From contig PAJP01000021.1 of NCBI GenBank assembly GCA_002706095.1, positions 372,001 to 436,000 on the forward strand: DNA of 64,000 nt, read 5' to 3'. Both the position numbers and the translations under genes were made by a program. The notes below the pieces were generated by a model. The model had not been told where the DNA came from. It made no database searches and worked only from the letters and a program-made list of their open reading frames with translations. The first letter of the stretch is position 1; each line of letters opens with the position of its first letter. This stretch comes from Methylophaga sp. (GTDB lineage: Bacteria > Pseudomonadota > Gammaproteobacteria > Nitrosococcales > Methylophagaceae). Shown here one piece after another: positions 45,411 to 53,704 of the stretch.

Positions 45411-45767
45411 ATGAACTATTTTTCTAGAATTATTATCACTATTTTTATCTGTAGTGTGACGGGATGTTCCCTATATCAGGTCGTTCCAGACCCCCTCTGG
45501 GATGCTTGGCATAAACGAGGTAGTGATAAAGATTCAACCATAAAAGACATGAATGAGTGCGGATATAGTAAAGATTTAAGAAGAGGGGCGGATCTACCTA
45601 ATAGCAAGATTGAACCTCTTCACCGCTGTATGGAAGAAAAGGGTTATAAGTTTGACTTTAGTAGTTTTCGAGCGAATAACTGTTACGGTACAAACGCGCC
45701 TTATCCGTGCCGTATTTACTGGGGTGGCGGCGCAGCTGAATGGGAAAAAGTGACGCCAACAAACTAG
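45411..45767 (+). CDS. Second small Cys-rich lipoprotein of the tps locus
   Basis: 118 residues with lipobox SVTGC (acylated Cys19). Its core (NECGYSKDL ... HRCMEEKGYKF) resembles the same region of the preceding lipoprotein, suggesting duplication. A GGAGG motif precedes the ATG. Candidate immunity or accessory lipoprotein. Followed by a terminator that ends the operon. Confidence 0.78.
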   Translation: MNYFSRIIITIFICSVTGCSLYQVVPDPLWDAWHKRGSDKDSTIKDMNECGYSKDLRRGADLPNSKIEPLHRCMEEKGYKFDFSSFRANNCYGTNAPYPCRIYWGGGAAEWEKVTPTN

Positions 45768-45781
45768 ATTAGGTTTGTTTG

Positions 45782-45834
45782 GTGAGGGGCAGGCAGATGA
45801 CGAGAGCATTAGTGCTTGTCCCTTACTTTTTTTG
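45782..45834 (+). terminator. Rho-independent terminator of the tps locus
   Basis: GTGAGGGGCAGGC (45782-45794) pairs with GCTTGTCCCTTAC (45814-45826), allowing three G-T wobbles, and seven or more T follow. Confidence 0.75.
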
Positions 45835-45986
45835 TTTAACAGGATATTCTTTCACCACATTTTTAACTCACGTTAAATCATAGAAGTCGATAGGGTGTTA
45901 CTTTCACCTCCAAAATTGTGAACTTTATCTAAAAATGAAGTGACTTAATGTTACTTGATTGTCATAAGTTCAGTCAGGAGGTGCTT

Positions 45987-46403
45987 TTGTATTCCATTAC
46001 TTATGTCAGTTCGGCTACCCATGCCTTTTCTCAGGAGCAGTTATTTGAGCTGCTGGATGAATGTCGTAGTAATAACCTTAGAGAAAATCTTACTGGACAG
46101 CTGCTGTATAAAGATCAAGAGTTTATGCAAGTTCTGGAAGGTGAGGAAGAGCCACTGAAGTTTACTTTTGAGAAAATTTGCTGTGACAAGCGCCATAAAA
46201 ATATTCTCATTTTAAACGAGGGATCCATCGGCCATCGTGAGTTCTGTGATTGGACCATGGGGTTTTACAATCTGGATAATGAATATGAGCATCATATTCC
46301 TGGCTACAGTGACATTTTGAATTACCCACTGACAGGGAATGAATTTCAATCACAGCCATCATTAGCCCAAATTCTACTTTTATCATTCAAAGATACTTAT
46401 TAG
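45987..46403 (+). CDS. BLUF-domain blue-light photoreceptor
   Basis: 138-residue stand-alone BLUF protein that binds FAD. By alignment to AppA spacing, the photocycle residues are Tyr6, Asn30 and Gln48 (in FMQVLEG), with Trp89 and Met91 in DWTMGF. All distances match. TTG 45987 is chosen because AGGAGG ends 5 nt before it and the family normally starts at this strand; an ATG at 45948 would add 13 residues without a good site. No output domain is fused, so it probably acts through a partner protein. The partner is not evident nearby. Confidence 0.88.
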   Translation: MYSITYVSSATHAFSQEQLFELLDECRSNNLRENLTGQLLYKDQEFMQVLEGEEEPLKFTFEKICCDKRHKNILILNEGSIGHREFCDWTMGFYNLDNEYEHHIPGYSDILNYPLTGNEFQSQPSLAQILLLSFKDTY

Positions 46404-46573
46404 TTCAAGTTCAAATAGTGACCAAGATAATGGTGACCGTTTTATATTAATTTCACCTGCCCATGTTAGGCTTGGGTGATTAAAGTCTATTCGAATCAAA
46501 TACAGTCTGTTTTGGTTCAAGCATGCAGCACGGTTTTTCAGAGAATCTTATTAATTAAGAAAGGAGAGACAAC

Positions 46574-48028
46574 ATGAGTACGAACAATAACAACAGAACA
46601 ACGACTGATTCCGGGTTACCTGTATCCAGTGATGAACATTCCTTAACCGTTGGCCGTGATGGGCCGATTCTGCTACATGATTTATATCTTATTGAGCAGA
46701 TGGCTAACTTTAATCGCGAACGAATTCCAGAACGTCAGCCTCATGCTAAGGGCTCTGGTGCGTTTGGTCATTTTAAAGTGACACATGATGTCAGCCAGTT
46801 TACCAAGGCGGCCGTGTTTCAACCTGGTACTGAAACTGAAACATTAATGCGCTTTTCCAGTGTGGCAGGTGAACGAGGTAGTCCTGATACGTGGCGTGAC
46901 CCACGTGGCTTTTCCATTAAGTTTTACACGACGGAAGGTAACTATGACATGGTGGGGAACAATACCCCCGTGTTTTTTATTCGTGACCCGTTAAAATTCC
47001 AACATTTTATCCGCTCTCAAAAACGTCGTGCTGATAATGGTATGCGTGACCATGATATGCAGTGGGACTTTTGGACCTTGTCTCCAGAGTCGGCGCATCA
47101 GGTGACGTGGTTGATGGGGGACCGAGGCATTCCCAAAACATGGCGTAATATGAATGGCTATTCCAGTCATACGTATTTATGGGTGAATGAAAAGGGCGAA
47201 AAGTTTTGGGTAAAATATCACTTCAAAACCAATCAGGGCATTGATTTTCTGACTCAGGACGAAGCTGATACGCTGGCGGGTAAAGATGGCGATTATCACA
47301 GACGCGATTTGTTTAATGCGATCAAAGAAGGGAACAATCCTAGCTGGACCATGAACGTTCAGATTATGCCTTTTGAGGATGCGAAAACATACCGTCTGAA
47401 TCCATTTGATTTAACGAAGGTCTGGCCTCACGATGATTATCCATTGCATGAAGTGGGGCAATTAACGCTGAATCGTAACCCGACAGATTTTCACACTGAG
47501 ATTGAACAGGCCGCATTTGAGCCAAGTAATTTAGTGCCGGGTATAGGGATTAGTCCTGACAAGATGTTACTGGGACGAATGTTTTCTTATGCGGATGCTC
47601 ATCGCCACCGTTTAGGGGTGAACTATAAGCAGATTCCGGTGAATGCGCCGAAATGTCCTGTGAATAGTTATAGTAAAGATGGGGCCATGCGTGTACAAAA
47701 TGTCACTGATCCTGTTTATGCGCCTAATTCTAAAGGTGGGCCGAAAGCCGATCCTGAAAACTATCCAGAAGACACCACATGGGCGGCCAGTGGTGAGTTC
47801 ACACGCGAAGCTTACACGCTACGCGAAGATGATGACGACTTTGGTCAGGCCGGTATTTTAGTTCGGGAAGTGATGGATGATGCGCAGCGTGATCGTCTGG
47901 TATCAAATGTGGTTGGCCACGTGAGTGATGGTGTTGAAGAACCCGTATTATCACGCGTCATTGAGTACTGGAAAAACATTGACAGTGATATCGGTGAACG
48001 TATTGCCAAAGGCTTAGGCAAAGCGTAA
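46574..48028 (+). CDS. katA: Monofunctional haem catalase (small-subunit, clade 3 type)
   Basis: 484-residue catalase decomposing hydrogen peroxide. Active-site His57 in [13 protein letters not shown], the Asn of [14 protein letters not shown], and the proximal haem ligand Tyr339 in [22 protein letters not shown] precedes the ATG. No signal peptide, so it is cytoplasmic. It is a single gene with its own terminator; its position next to the BLUF gene may simply be chance. Confidence 0.95.
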   Translation: MSTNNNNRTTTDSGLPVSSDEHSLTVGRDGPILLHDLYLIEQMANFNRERIPERQPHAKGSGAFGHFKVTHDVSQFTKAAVFQPGTETETLMRFSSVAGERGSPDTWRDPRGFSIKFYTTEGNYDMVGNNTPVFFIRDPLKFQHFIRSQKRRADNGMRDHDMQWDFWTLSPESAHQVTWLMGDRGIPKTWRNMNGYSSHTYLWVNEKGEKFWVKYHFKTNQGIDFLTQDEADTLAGKDGDYHRRDLFNAIKEGNNPSWTMNVQIMPFEDAKTYRLNPFDLTKVWPHDDYPLHEVGQLTLNRNPTDFHTEIEQAAFEPSNLVPGIGISPDKMLLGRMFSYADAHRHRLGVNYKQIPVNAPKCPVNSYSKDGAMRVQNVTDPVYAPNSKGGPKADPENYPEDTTWAASGEFTREAYTLREDDDDFGQAGILVREVMDDAQRDRLVSNVVGHVSDGVEEPVLSRVIEYWKNIDSDIGERIAKGLGKA

Positions 48029-48050
48029 ACCAATAGTTTGTCAGTGAAAC

Positions 48051-48080
48051 AAAAAAGCCAGCTTTAAGCTGGCTTTTTTT
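48051..48080. terminator. Bidirectional Rho-independent terminator
   Basis: AAAAAAGCCAGCTT and AAGCTGGCTTTTTTT form a hairpin between the convergent katA and zapG genes. Confidence 0.9.
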
Positions 48081-48098
48081 ATAAATCGATATATTTTT

Positions 48099-48512
48099 TT
48101 ATCGGCTCAAGGCGTCTTCATCACCTTTATGGTTTGGATGTATGAAGTTGGACTCTTTCGCTGTCTGCGTATCTGGGCCATCTAAGAGCGCGCCAGCACG
48201 ATCAGGTAACACACGCTGGTCAGTAAAGTTGCCAAGTTCTTCATAGCCATGAGAAAGATGATCAAACAGCTCTTTGTATGAACCCGCCATATCCTTAAAA
48301 GCTTGTGCCGTTTTGTCGTAATGGGCATGTACTTTTTGTTTATAGGCATCAAGTTCGGTTTGTTTATCGGCCAGTTGACGATCATATGACTCAGCGATTT
48401 CTTTCATTTGATGATCACTGCCGGGGGCTTGGCGACGTCCCAGAGCAAAGCCGAGCAATGCAGCAATGATAGCGATGACAATCGTGAGTGCCCAGATTTC
48501 GGTTGAGGTCAT
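48099..48512 (-). CDS. zapG: ZapG/YhcB-family envelope and division protein (DUF1043)
   Basis: 137 residues: an N-terminal membrane helix (about 7-25, ending GFALGRR), a coiled coil (about 35-90) and a polar tail. This is the YhcB/ZapG layout, including QLADKQTELDAYKQKVHAHY and HLSHGYEELG. Members anchor to the inner membrane and influence divisome and envelope growth. Confidence 0.85.
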   Translation of the reverse strand: MTSTEIWALTIVIAIIAALLGFALGRRQAPGSDHQMKEIAESYDRQLADKQTELDAYKQKVHAHYDKTAQAFKDMAGSYKELFDHLSHGYEELGNFTDQRVLPDRAGALLDGPDTQTAKESNFIHPNHKGDEDALSR

Positions 48513-48653
48513 AGTTCTTCCCGTTAAAAGTGAATAAGCTCTAGTCTAGCCATTGAGTGTCTTCATGACAAACCGTTTTATTGAAAGGTTTTATTTTGTG
48601 ATTTAATAAGCCATTGATATCACTTCTATCCGCCATTGCTGAAAGGATACATC

Positions 48654-50099
48654 ATGGTTTCACCTCTTTTCTTAGGTCAGTCAACACAGCCCGTCACCTT
48701 ATTAGCTAATATGGCAAACCGTCATGGTCTGATTGCCGGTGCGACAGGGACAGGCAAAACCGTCACGCTTCAGGTGCTGGCAGAAAGCTTCAGTCATATA
48801 GGCGTGCCTGTATTTGCAGCAGATATTAAAGGGGATTTATCGGGAATCAGTCAGCCGGGTAAACCGCATCCCAAAATTAATGAGCGTGTTGATCTGATGG
48901 GACTGTCAGATTTTGGCTTTACTGGAATGTCAGTCACGTGTTGGGATGTATTTGGCAAGCAGGGCCATCCACTTAGAGCAACTATTTCCGATATGGGGCC
49001 GTTGCTGTTATCCCGATTGATGAATTTGAATGAAACGCAGCAGGGCATTTTGAACTTGGTATTTCGCGTTGCCGATGATAACGGCTGGCTGGTGTTGGAT
49101 TTAAAAGATCTCCGATCCATGCTGCAGTTTATTGCTGAGAATGCGGCAGAGTTCAGAACCTTATACGGCAATATTTCTGCTGCTAGTGTGGGCGCTATTC
49201 AACGTCGTTTATTAGGACTGGAAGAGCAGGGGGCTGACCAGTTATTTGGTGAGCCAATGTTTAATCTGGATGATCTGTTGCAAACAGATGAACATGGGCG
49301 AGGCATCATTAACTTGCTGGCCGCTGACAGTCTAATGCAGTCGCCTAATCTTTATAGTGCTTTTTTACTCTGGCTGTTATCTGAATTATTTGAGCAATTA
49401 CCCGAAGTAGGCGATCCTGAAAAACCGAAGTTGGTGCTGTTTTTTGATGAGGCTCATTTATTATTTGATGATGCGCCTAAAGTATTGTTGGATAAAATTG
49501 AGCAAGTCGTTCGACTTATTCGTTCAAAAGGCGTTGGCGTGTATTTTGTCACACAAAACCCGACGGATATTCCGGATAGTGTGTTGGGACAATTAGGCAA
49601 CCGCATTCAACATGCTTTACGTGCATACACCGTAAAAGACCAAAAAGCGTTAAAAGCAGCTGCTGAAACGTTCCGTGATAACCCAGAATTTGATACCCGC
49701 GAAAAGCTGACGAGTTTAGGTGTGGGCGAAGCCCTGATCTCCACACTGGATGAAAAAGGTCGCCCGCAGGTGGTGCAGCAAACGCTTATCAAACCGCCAC
49801 AGAGTCAGATTGGTCCCATTACTGAGCAGCAAAGACAGAGTCTGCTGAGCACGTCTTTAGTGGCCGGTGTTTATGACAAGACGCTGGATAGAGAGTCAGC
49901 CTATGAAGTGCTGGCAGAGCGTGCATTAAAAGCCCAGGAGGCTGAAAAGAATCTGCCTGAAGACGAACCCAAAACAATTAAGAGAAGGCGTGAAACCGTG
50001 CTGGAAGCCTTTGCAAAAAGTACGATGCGTGCAATTGGCAGTCAATTAGGTCGTCGAATTGTCAGAGGTATTCTGGGTTCCTTATTAGGCAAGAAATAA
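48654..50099 (+). CDS. yjgR: HerA/VirB4-like ATPase, DUF853 (YjgR) family
   Basis: 481 residues. Walker A GATGTGKT with Lys35, Walker B VLFFDEAHLLF, and YFVTQNPTDIPDSVLGQLGNR as sensor region: the DUF853 branch of the HerA/FtsK superfamily, whose role is unknown. ATG 48654 follows AAGGA by 6 nt and is preferred over TTG 48636. The C-terminus is rich in basic residues. Confidence 0.87.
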   Translation: MVSPLFLGQSTQPVTLLANMANRHGLIAGATGTGKTVTLQVLAESFSHIGVPVFAADIKGDLSGISQPGKPHPKINERVDLMGLSDFGFTGMSVTCWDVFGKQGHPLRATISDMGPLLLSRLMNLNETQQGILNLVFRVADDNGWLVLDLKDLRSMLQFIAENAAEFRTLYGNISAASVGAIQRRLLGLEEQGADQLFGEPMFNLDDLLQTDEHGRGIINLLAADSLMQSPNLYSAFLLWLLSELFEQLPEVGDPEKPKLVLFFDEAHLLFDDAPKVLLDKIEQVVRLIRSKGVGVYFVTQNPTDIPDSVLGQLGNRIQHALRAYTVKDQKALKAAAETFRDNPEFDTREKLTSLGVGEALISTLDEKGRPQVVQQTLIKPPQSQIGPITEQQRQSLLSTSLVAGVYDKTLDRESAYEVLAERALKAQEAEKNLPEDEPKTIKRRRETVLEAFAKSTMRAIGSQLGRRIVRGILGSLLGKK

Positions 50100-50158
50100 C
50101 AAATTGAGTCTGTTTTTAAATGCCGTAGAATAGTCATGAAGATATAAGGGGAAAGATG

Positions 50159-50404
50159 ATGATTGATACTAAGAAAATTGAAGAAGTCGTACAAAGCATC
50201 AGCAAAGCATTACCACCGGGTTTAGTGCAAATGCAGGAAGATGCTGAAAAGAATATTCGTTCAGCTCTCACCGCGACATTCACCAAGCTGGATTTAGTCA
50301 CGCGTGAAGAGTTTGATGTACAGGCGCAAGTATTGTTGCGTACCCGTGAAAAGTTGGAGGCACTGGAACGACGTGTCGCCGAGTTAGAAAACCCACCTAA
50401 ATAA
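50159..50404 (+). CDS. ubiK: Ubiquinone biosynthesis accessory factor UbiK
   Basis: 81 residues. The start MIDTKKIEE aligns with E. coli UbiK (MIDPKKIEQ), followed by LDLVTREEFDVQAQVLLRTREKLE, the membrane-fusogenic coiled coil. Supports aerobic ubiquinone synthesis with UbiJ. ATG 50159 is preferred over ATG 50156 because it lies 7 nt from AAGGGG and matches family starts. Confidence 0.93.
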   Translation: MIDTKKIEEVVQSISKALPPGLVQMQEDAEKNIRSALTATFTKLDLVTREEFDVQAQVLLRTREKLEALERRVAELENPPK

Positions 50405-50414
50405 GAGAAACACT

Positions 50415-50729
50415 ATGTCTGAATTTACTAATGTCTCGGTCACACGTGAAGCAAACGTTTATTTCGATGGTAATGTGACCAGCCGTAAAGTGACATTTGC
50501 TGATGGCAGCTACAAAACATTAGGCATTATGATGCCTGGTGAGTTTACCTTTGGTACTGAAAAAGCCGAATTGATGGAAATTCTGGCAGGTAAACTCAGT
50601 TATCGATTGAAAGGAGATGCAGAGTGGATTGATGTGACAGCTGGCGAGTCCTTCAAGGTGCCTGCTAACTCATCATTCGATATCCAGATTTTAGAGTTAG
50701 TGGATTACTGCTGTACTTACTTAGATTAA
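50415..50729 (+). CDS. ppnP: Pyrimidine/purine nucleoside phosphorylase PpnP
   Basis: 104-residue cupin of the PpnP/DUF1255 family, phosphorolysing several nucleosides. Motifs: DGSYKTLGIMMPGEFTFGT, EILAGKLSYRL and the ending DYCCTYLD. Lies 10 bp after ubiK, likely one transcript, with a terminator after it. Confidence 0.93.
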   Translation: MSEFTNVSVTREANVYFDGNVTSRKVTFADGSYKTLGIMMPGEFTFGTEKAELMEILAGKLSYRLKGDAEWIDVTAGESFKVPANSSFDIQILELVDYCCTYLD

Positions 50730-50750
50730 TTTTATTTTTCTATCAGCAAT

Positions 50751-50778
50751 AAAAAAGGCGCTTCAAGCGCCTTTTTTT
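50751..50778. terminator. Bidirectional Rho-independent terminator
   Basis: AAAAAAGGCGCTT pairs with AAGCGCCTTTTTTT between convergent ppnP and the DUF481 gene. Confidence 0.92.
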
Positions 50779-50797
50779 ATGTCTTTAAGAGAGACCT

Positions 50798-51961
50798 TTA
50801 TTCCCAATCATAGACTAAGTTCATTTGATACGTGGTATCGGTTGTCTCAGCGTCTTCAGCAGGTTGACTGTTATATTTGCTACGCAGGCTAGCACGTAAT
50901 TTCCAGTCTTCTTTTTCAGTAATAGGCATTTCTCCACCAAAATTGGTGACAATCAGATAATTGGTGCCAGGGCTGCTGAATGAGGGGTAGTAGGTCAGAT
51001 CATGAAATAGACTGAGTTTACTGTTCATTTTGTATTTGACGTCATAGCCTAATACACCTGTTGGGTCTTTATCTTTTGTGCCATCGCTGTAGCTTTCAAA
51101 GCGATAACCGAGACCGGCGAAGCCTTTGAATTTGAGATCATCTTCACGAATGAAAAATCGACCTAAACTCGCTGCGGCAATGGCTCGTAAGTCTAATTCT
51201 TCAAACTCATCAATTTCAAAGTCGGCTGAACCACGAGCAAACCACATTTCGCTGATATCACGTTCTAAAGATAGTCCGGCCAGCTTTTGGTTGGCGGTTT
51301 GTTCGCCATCTTCTTTCTGGAAGTTAATTTCCATGTAGAGATTCATGCGTTCGGCATCTGTTTCACGGTTCAGCTCACCACGACCATGCGCGCCAAATCG
51401 ATTTGTATTACCTGATGCACCCGTGACACCCATTGCAATGCTGCCACTCCATGGATCACGCAGACGATTTCGTTCTTCACGTAGCGCGTTAATTGCTGTT
51501 TCATAAGACGTTTTTATGTCTTCAACTTCTTTTTCTTTGTCAGCTTTAATGGTTTCGATTTCGTCTTGATATTCTTGTTGTACAGCAAGAATTTGAGGTT
51601 TTGTGGCATCAGTAGCCCAAACGTTTTTGATATTTTTTGGGTTAATATCCACATTACCGAATGCTGTATTAGTCAGTTGCGCTTGGCCGTTATTATCAAC
51701 AGATAGTTGGCCGACTATTCTGTCGCGGCTGTCTAACTCAATCAGATATTTTTTATCGGTAGTGATTTGGCTGACGCGAGCATAATCAATCGTGACTTCA
51801 TTAGCGAAGGCTGTGTCCATGATTAATTGACCATTTGCGACTTGTTTTACTGTCCCTTTGAGCATACTGCCATCATCAAGAACGACTTGGTCAGCTACTG
51901 CGATATTGGTCAATGTGCTTGAAATTAATAAAAAAATAGTCCTCAAGCTAGGCTTGTACAT
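50798..51961 (-). CDS. DUF481 (YdiY-like) outer-membrane beta-barrel protein
   Basis: 387 residues. Signal peptide to about 23 (NIAVA-DQ), a periplasmic N-terminal region with small repeats (about 25-115), a coiled coil (about 125-165) and a C-terminal DUF481 barrel beginning WSGSIAMGVTGASGNTN. Alternating aromatic strands end in YDWE. Function unknown, probably an outer-membrane channel or structural protein. GGAG lies 5 nt before the ATG. Confidence 0.87.
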   Translation of the reverse strand: MYKPSLRTIFLLISSTLTNIAVADQVVLDDGSMLKGTVKQVANGQLIMDTAFANEVTIDYARVSQITTDKKYLIELDSRDRIVGQLSVDNNGQAQLTNTAFGNVDINPKNIKNVWATDATKPQILAVQQEYQDEIETIKADKEKEVEDIKTSYETAINALREERNRLRDPWSGSIAMGVTGASGNTNRFGAHGRGELNRETDAERMNLYMEINFQKEDGEQTANQKLAGLSLERDISEMWFARGSADFEIDEFEELDLRAIAAASLGRFFIREDDLKFKGFAGLGYRFESYSDGTKDKDPTGVLGYDVKYKMNSKLSLFHDLTYYPSFSSPGTNYLIVTNFGGEMPITEKEDWKLRASLRSKYNSQPAEDAETTDTTYQMNLVYDWE

Positions 51962-52132
51962 ATAAACTCCGGAGATTTGTATTAGATGAGTTGCGCACTA
52001 CTAAACTAACACAAGCAACCTCGCTCGTAAAAACGCAACGCTTTTTTGTCCTTTATTTATTCGACAAGTTTCACGGCATCTCAAAAAAAGTTAGGCTAAT
52101 ATTTCTTTTTTACACTCAACCAAGGATGGAGT

Positions 52133-53635
52133 ATGAGTATCGCAAAGGTTTACAGCCGTGCGGTGACAGGCATACATGCCCAAGAAGTCACAATTGAAGT
52201 GCACCTATCGAATGGTTTGCCTAGTTTGTCGATTGTAGGGATGCCAGAAACAGCGGTGAAAGAAAGTAAGGATAGGGTGCGTTCTGCCATTTTGAACTCC
52301 CAGTTTACCTTCCCCCAGCAACGTATCACTATCAATCTGGCTCCTGCAGATTTACCCAAGGAAGGCGGGCGGTTTGATTTACCCATAGCATTAGGCATCT
52401 TAGCCGCATCAAACCAGATTCCACTGCAGACAATTGCTGATAAGGAATTTATTGGTGAATTAGGGCTGGCTGGCGAATGTCGTTCTGTGCGGGGCGTATT
52501 GCCAACCGCACTGGCTGCATCGGCAGCTAAACGTACATTGATTCTGCCAGAAATCAATGCCGGCGAAGCAGCCTTAATTGAACAATGCGAGAGTTTTGGG
52601 GCGGATAATTTGCTCGCCGTATGCGCGCATTTACATGGACAACAACGACTTAACCTGGCGAGTTCACCAGATTTATCTGATGCAGCAGACTATCCAGATC
52701 TCATTGATATTCGAGGGCAGTCTCATGCAAGAAGAGCACTAGAGATTGCCGCAGCAGGCTCACACAGTATTTTGTTCTGTGGACCGCCTGGCACAGGAAA
52801 AACCATGCTTGCCAGCCGATTACCTGGCATATTAACCACGATGTCTGAAGCTGAAGCAGTAGAAACGGCAGCCATACATTCTATTGCTTCTAACGGTTTT
52901 GATCCTGGTCATTGGCGTCAGCGTCCATTTCGTTCACCTCATCACACAGCATCTGCTGTGGCTTTAGTGGGGGGAGGCAGTCATCCGAGACCGGGAGAAA
53001 TATCATTAGCGCATAATGGCGTACTTTTTCTTGATGAACTCCCCGAGTTTGACCGGCGTGTGTTGGAAGTGCTGCGCGAGCCAATAGAATCTGGCAAAAT
53101 CTCGGTGTCGAGAGCAGCTCATCAGGCGGAGTTTCCAGCCCGCTTTCAACTGGTGGCAGCCATGAATCCTTGTCCTTGCGGTTATCTGGGCGAGTCTCGC
53201 TGTCGGTGCACAGAAGAGCAAGTTCGTCGCTATCGTGCTAAAGTCTCCGGCCCATTGCTGGACAGAATTGATATGTTGGTTGACGTGCCTGCGGTAGATA
53301 AAAGCTTATTAAGACATCAACATGTCGATGCGACAGCCGAATATTCAGAACAGGTTCGGCATCGGGTAGAAAAAGCCCGCAAGAGACAGCTCGATCGACA
53401 GCGTAAAGCCAATAATTTGTTAGACCAAAAAGAAATTGAGGATGTGTGTCTGTTGAGTGAAGACGATTATCAGCTAGTGGAAAAGGCGATTGTCCGCCTT
53501 GGTCTATCAGCACGGGCCTACCATCGAATTCTAAAAGTGGCGAGAACGATTGCTGATCTTGCAGGAAGTCGTCACATACAAACTGAACATCTTAGTGAAG
53601 CCATTAGCTATCGTCGGCTTGATGTAGGTCACTAA
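52133..53635 (+). CDS. comM: ComM/YifB family AAA+ helicase
   Basis: 500 residues. N-terminal Lon-protease-like S5 domain (LPSLSIVGMPETAVKESK), AAA+ Mg-chelatase-like ATPase with Walker A GPPGTGKT (217-224), a four-Cys zinc-like segment (CPCGYLGESRCRC) and Walker B VLFLDEL. ComM drives branch migration during natural transformation. GGATGGAG precedes the ATG. Confidence 0.94.
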   Translation: MSIAKVYSRAVTGIHAQEVTIEVHLSNGLPSLSIVGMPETAVKESKDRVRSAILNSQFTFPQQRITINLAPADLPKEGGRFDLPIALGILAASNQIPLQTIADKEFIGELGLAGECRSVRGVLPTALAASAAKRTLILPEINAGEAALIEQCESFGADNLLAVCAHLHGQQRLNLASSPDLSDAADYPDLIDIRGQSHARRALEIAAAGSHSILFCGPPGTGKTMLASRLPGILTTMSEAEAVETAAIHSIASNGFDPGHWRQRPFRSPHHTASAVALVGGGSHPRPGEISLAHNGVLFLDELPEFDRRVLEVLREPIESGKISVSRAAHQAEFPARFQLVAAMNPCPCGYLGESRCRCTEEQVRRYRAKVSGPLLDRIDMLVDVPAVDKSLLRHQHVDATAEYSEQVRHRVEKARKRQLDRQRKANNLLDQKEIEDVCLLSEDDYQLVEKAIVRLGLSARAYHRILKVARTIADLAGSRHIQTEHLSEAISYRRLDVGH

Positions 53636-53704
53636 TGTTGCCGCTTTTTACCTTATTTATTGAGTGGAAACACTCGTTTGATCATGTAGTTTTCAGAGGC
53701 GTTA

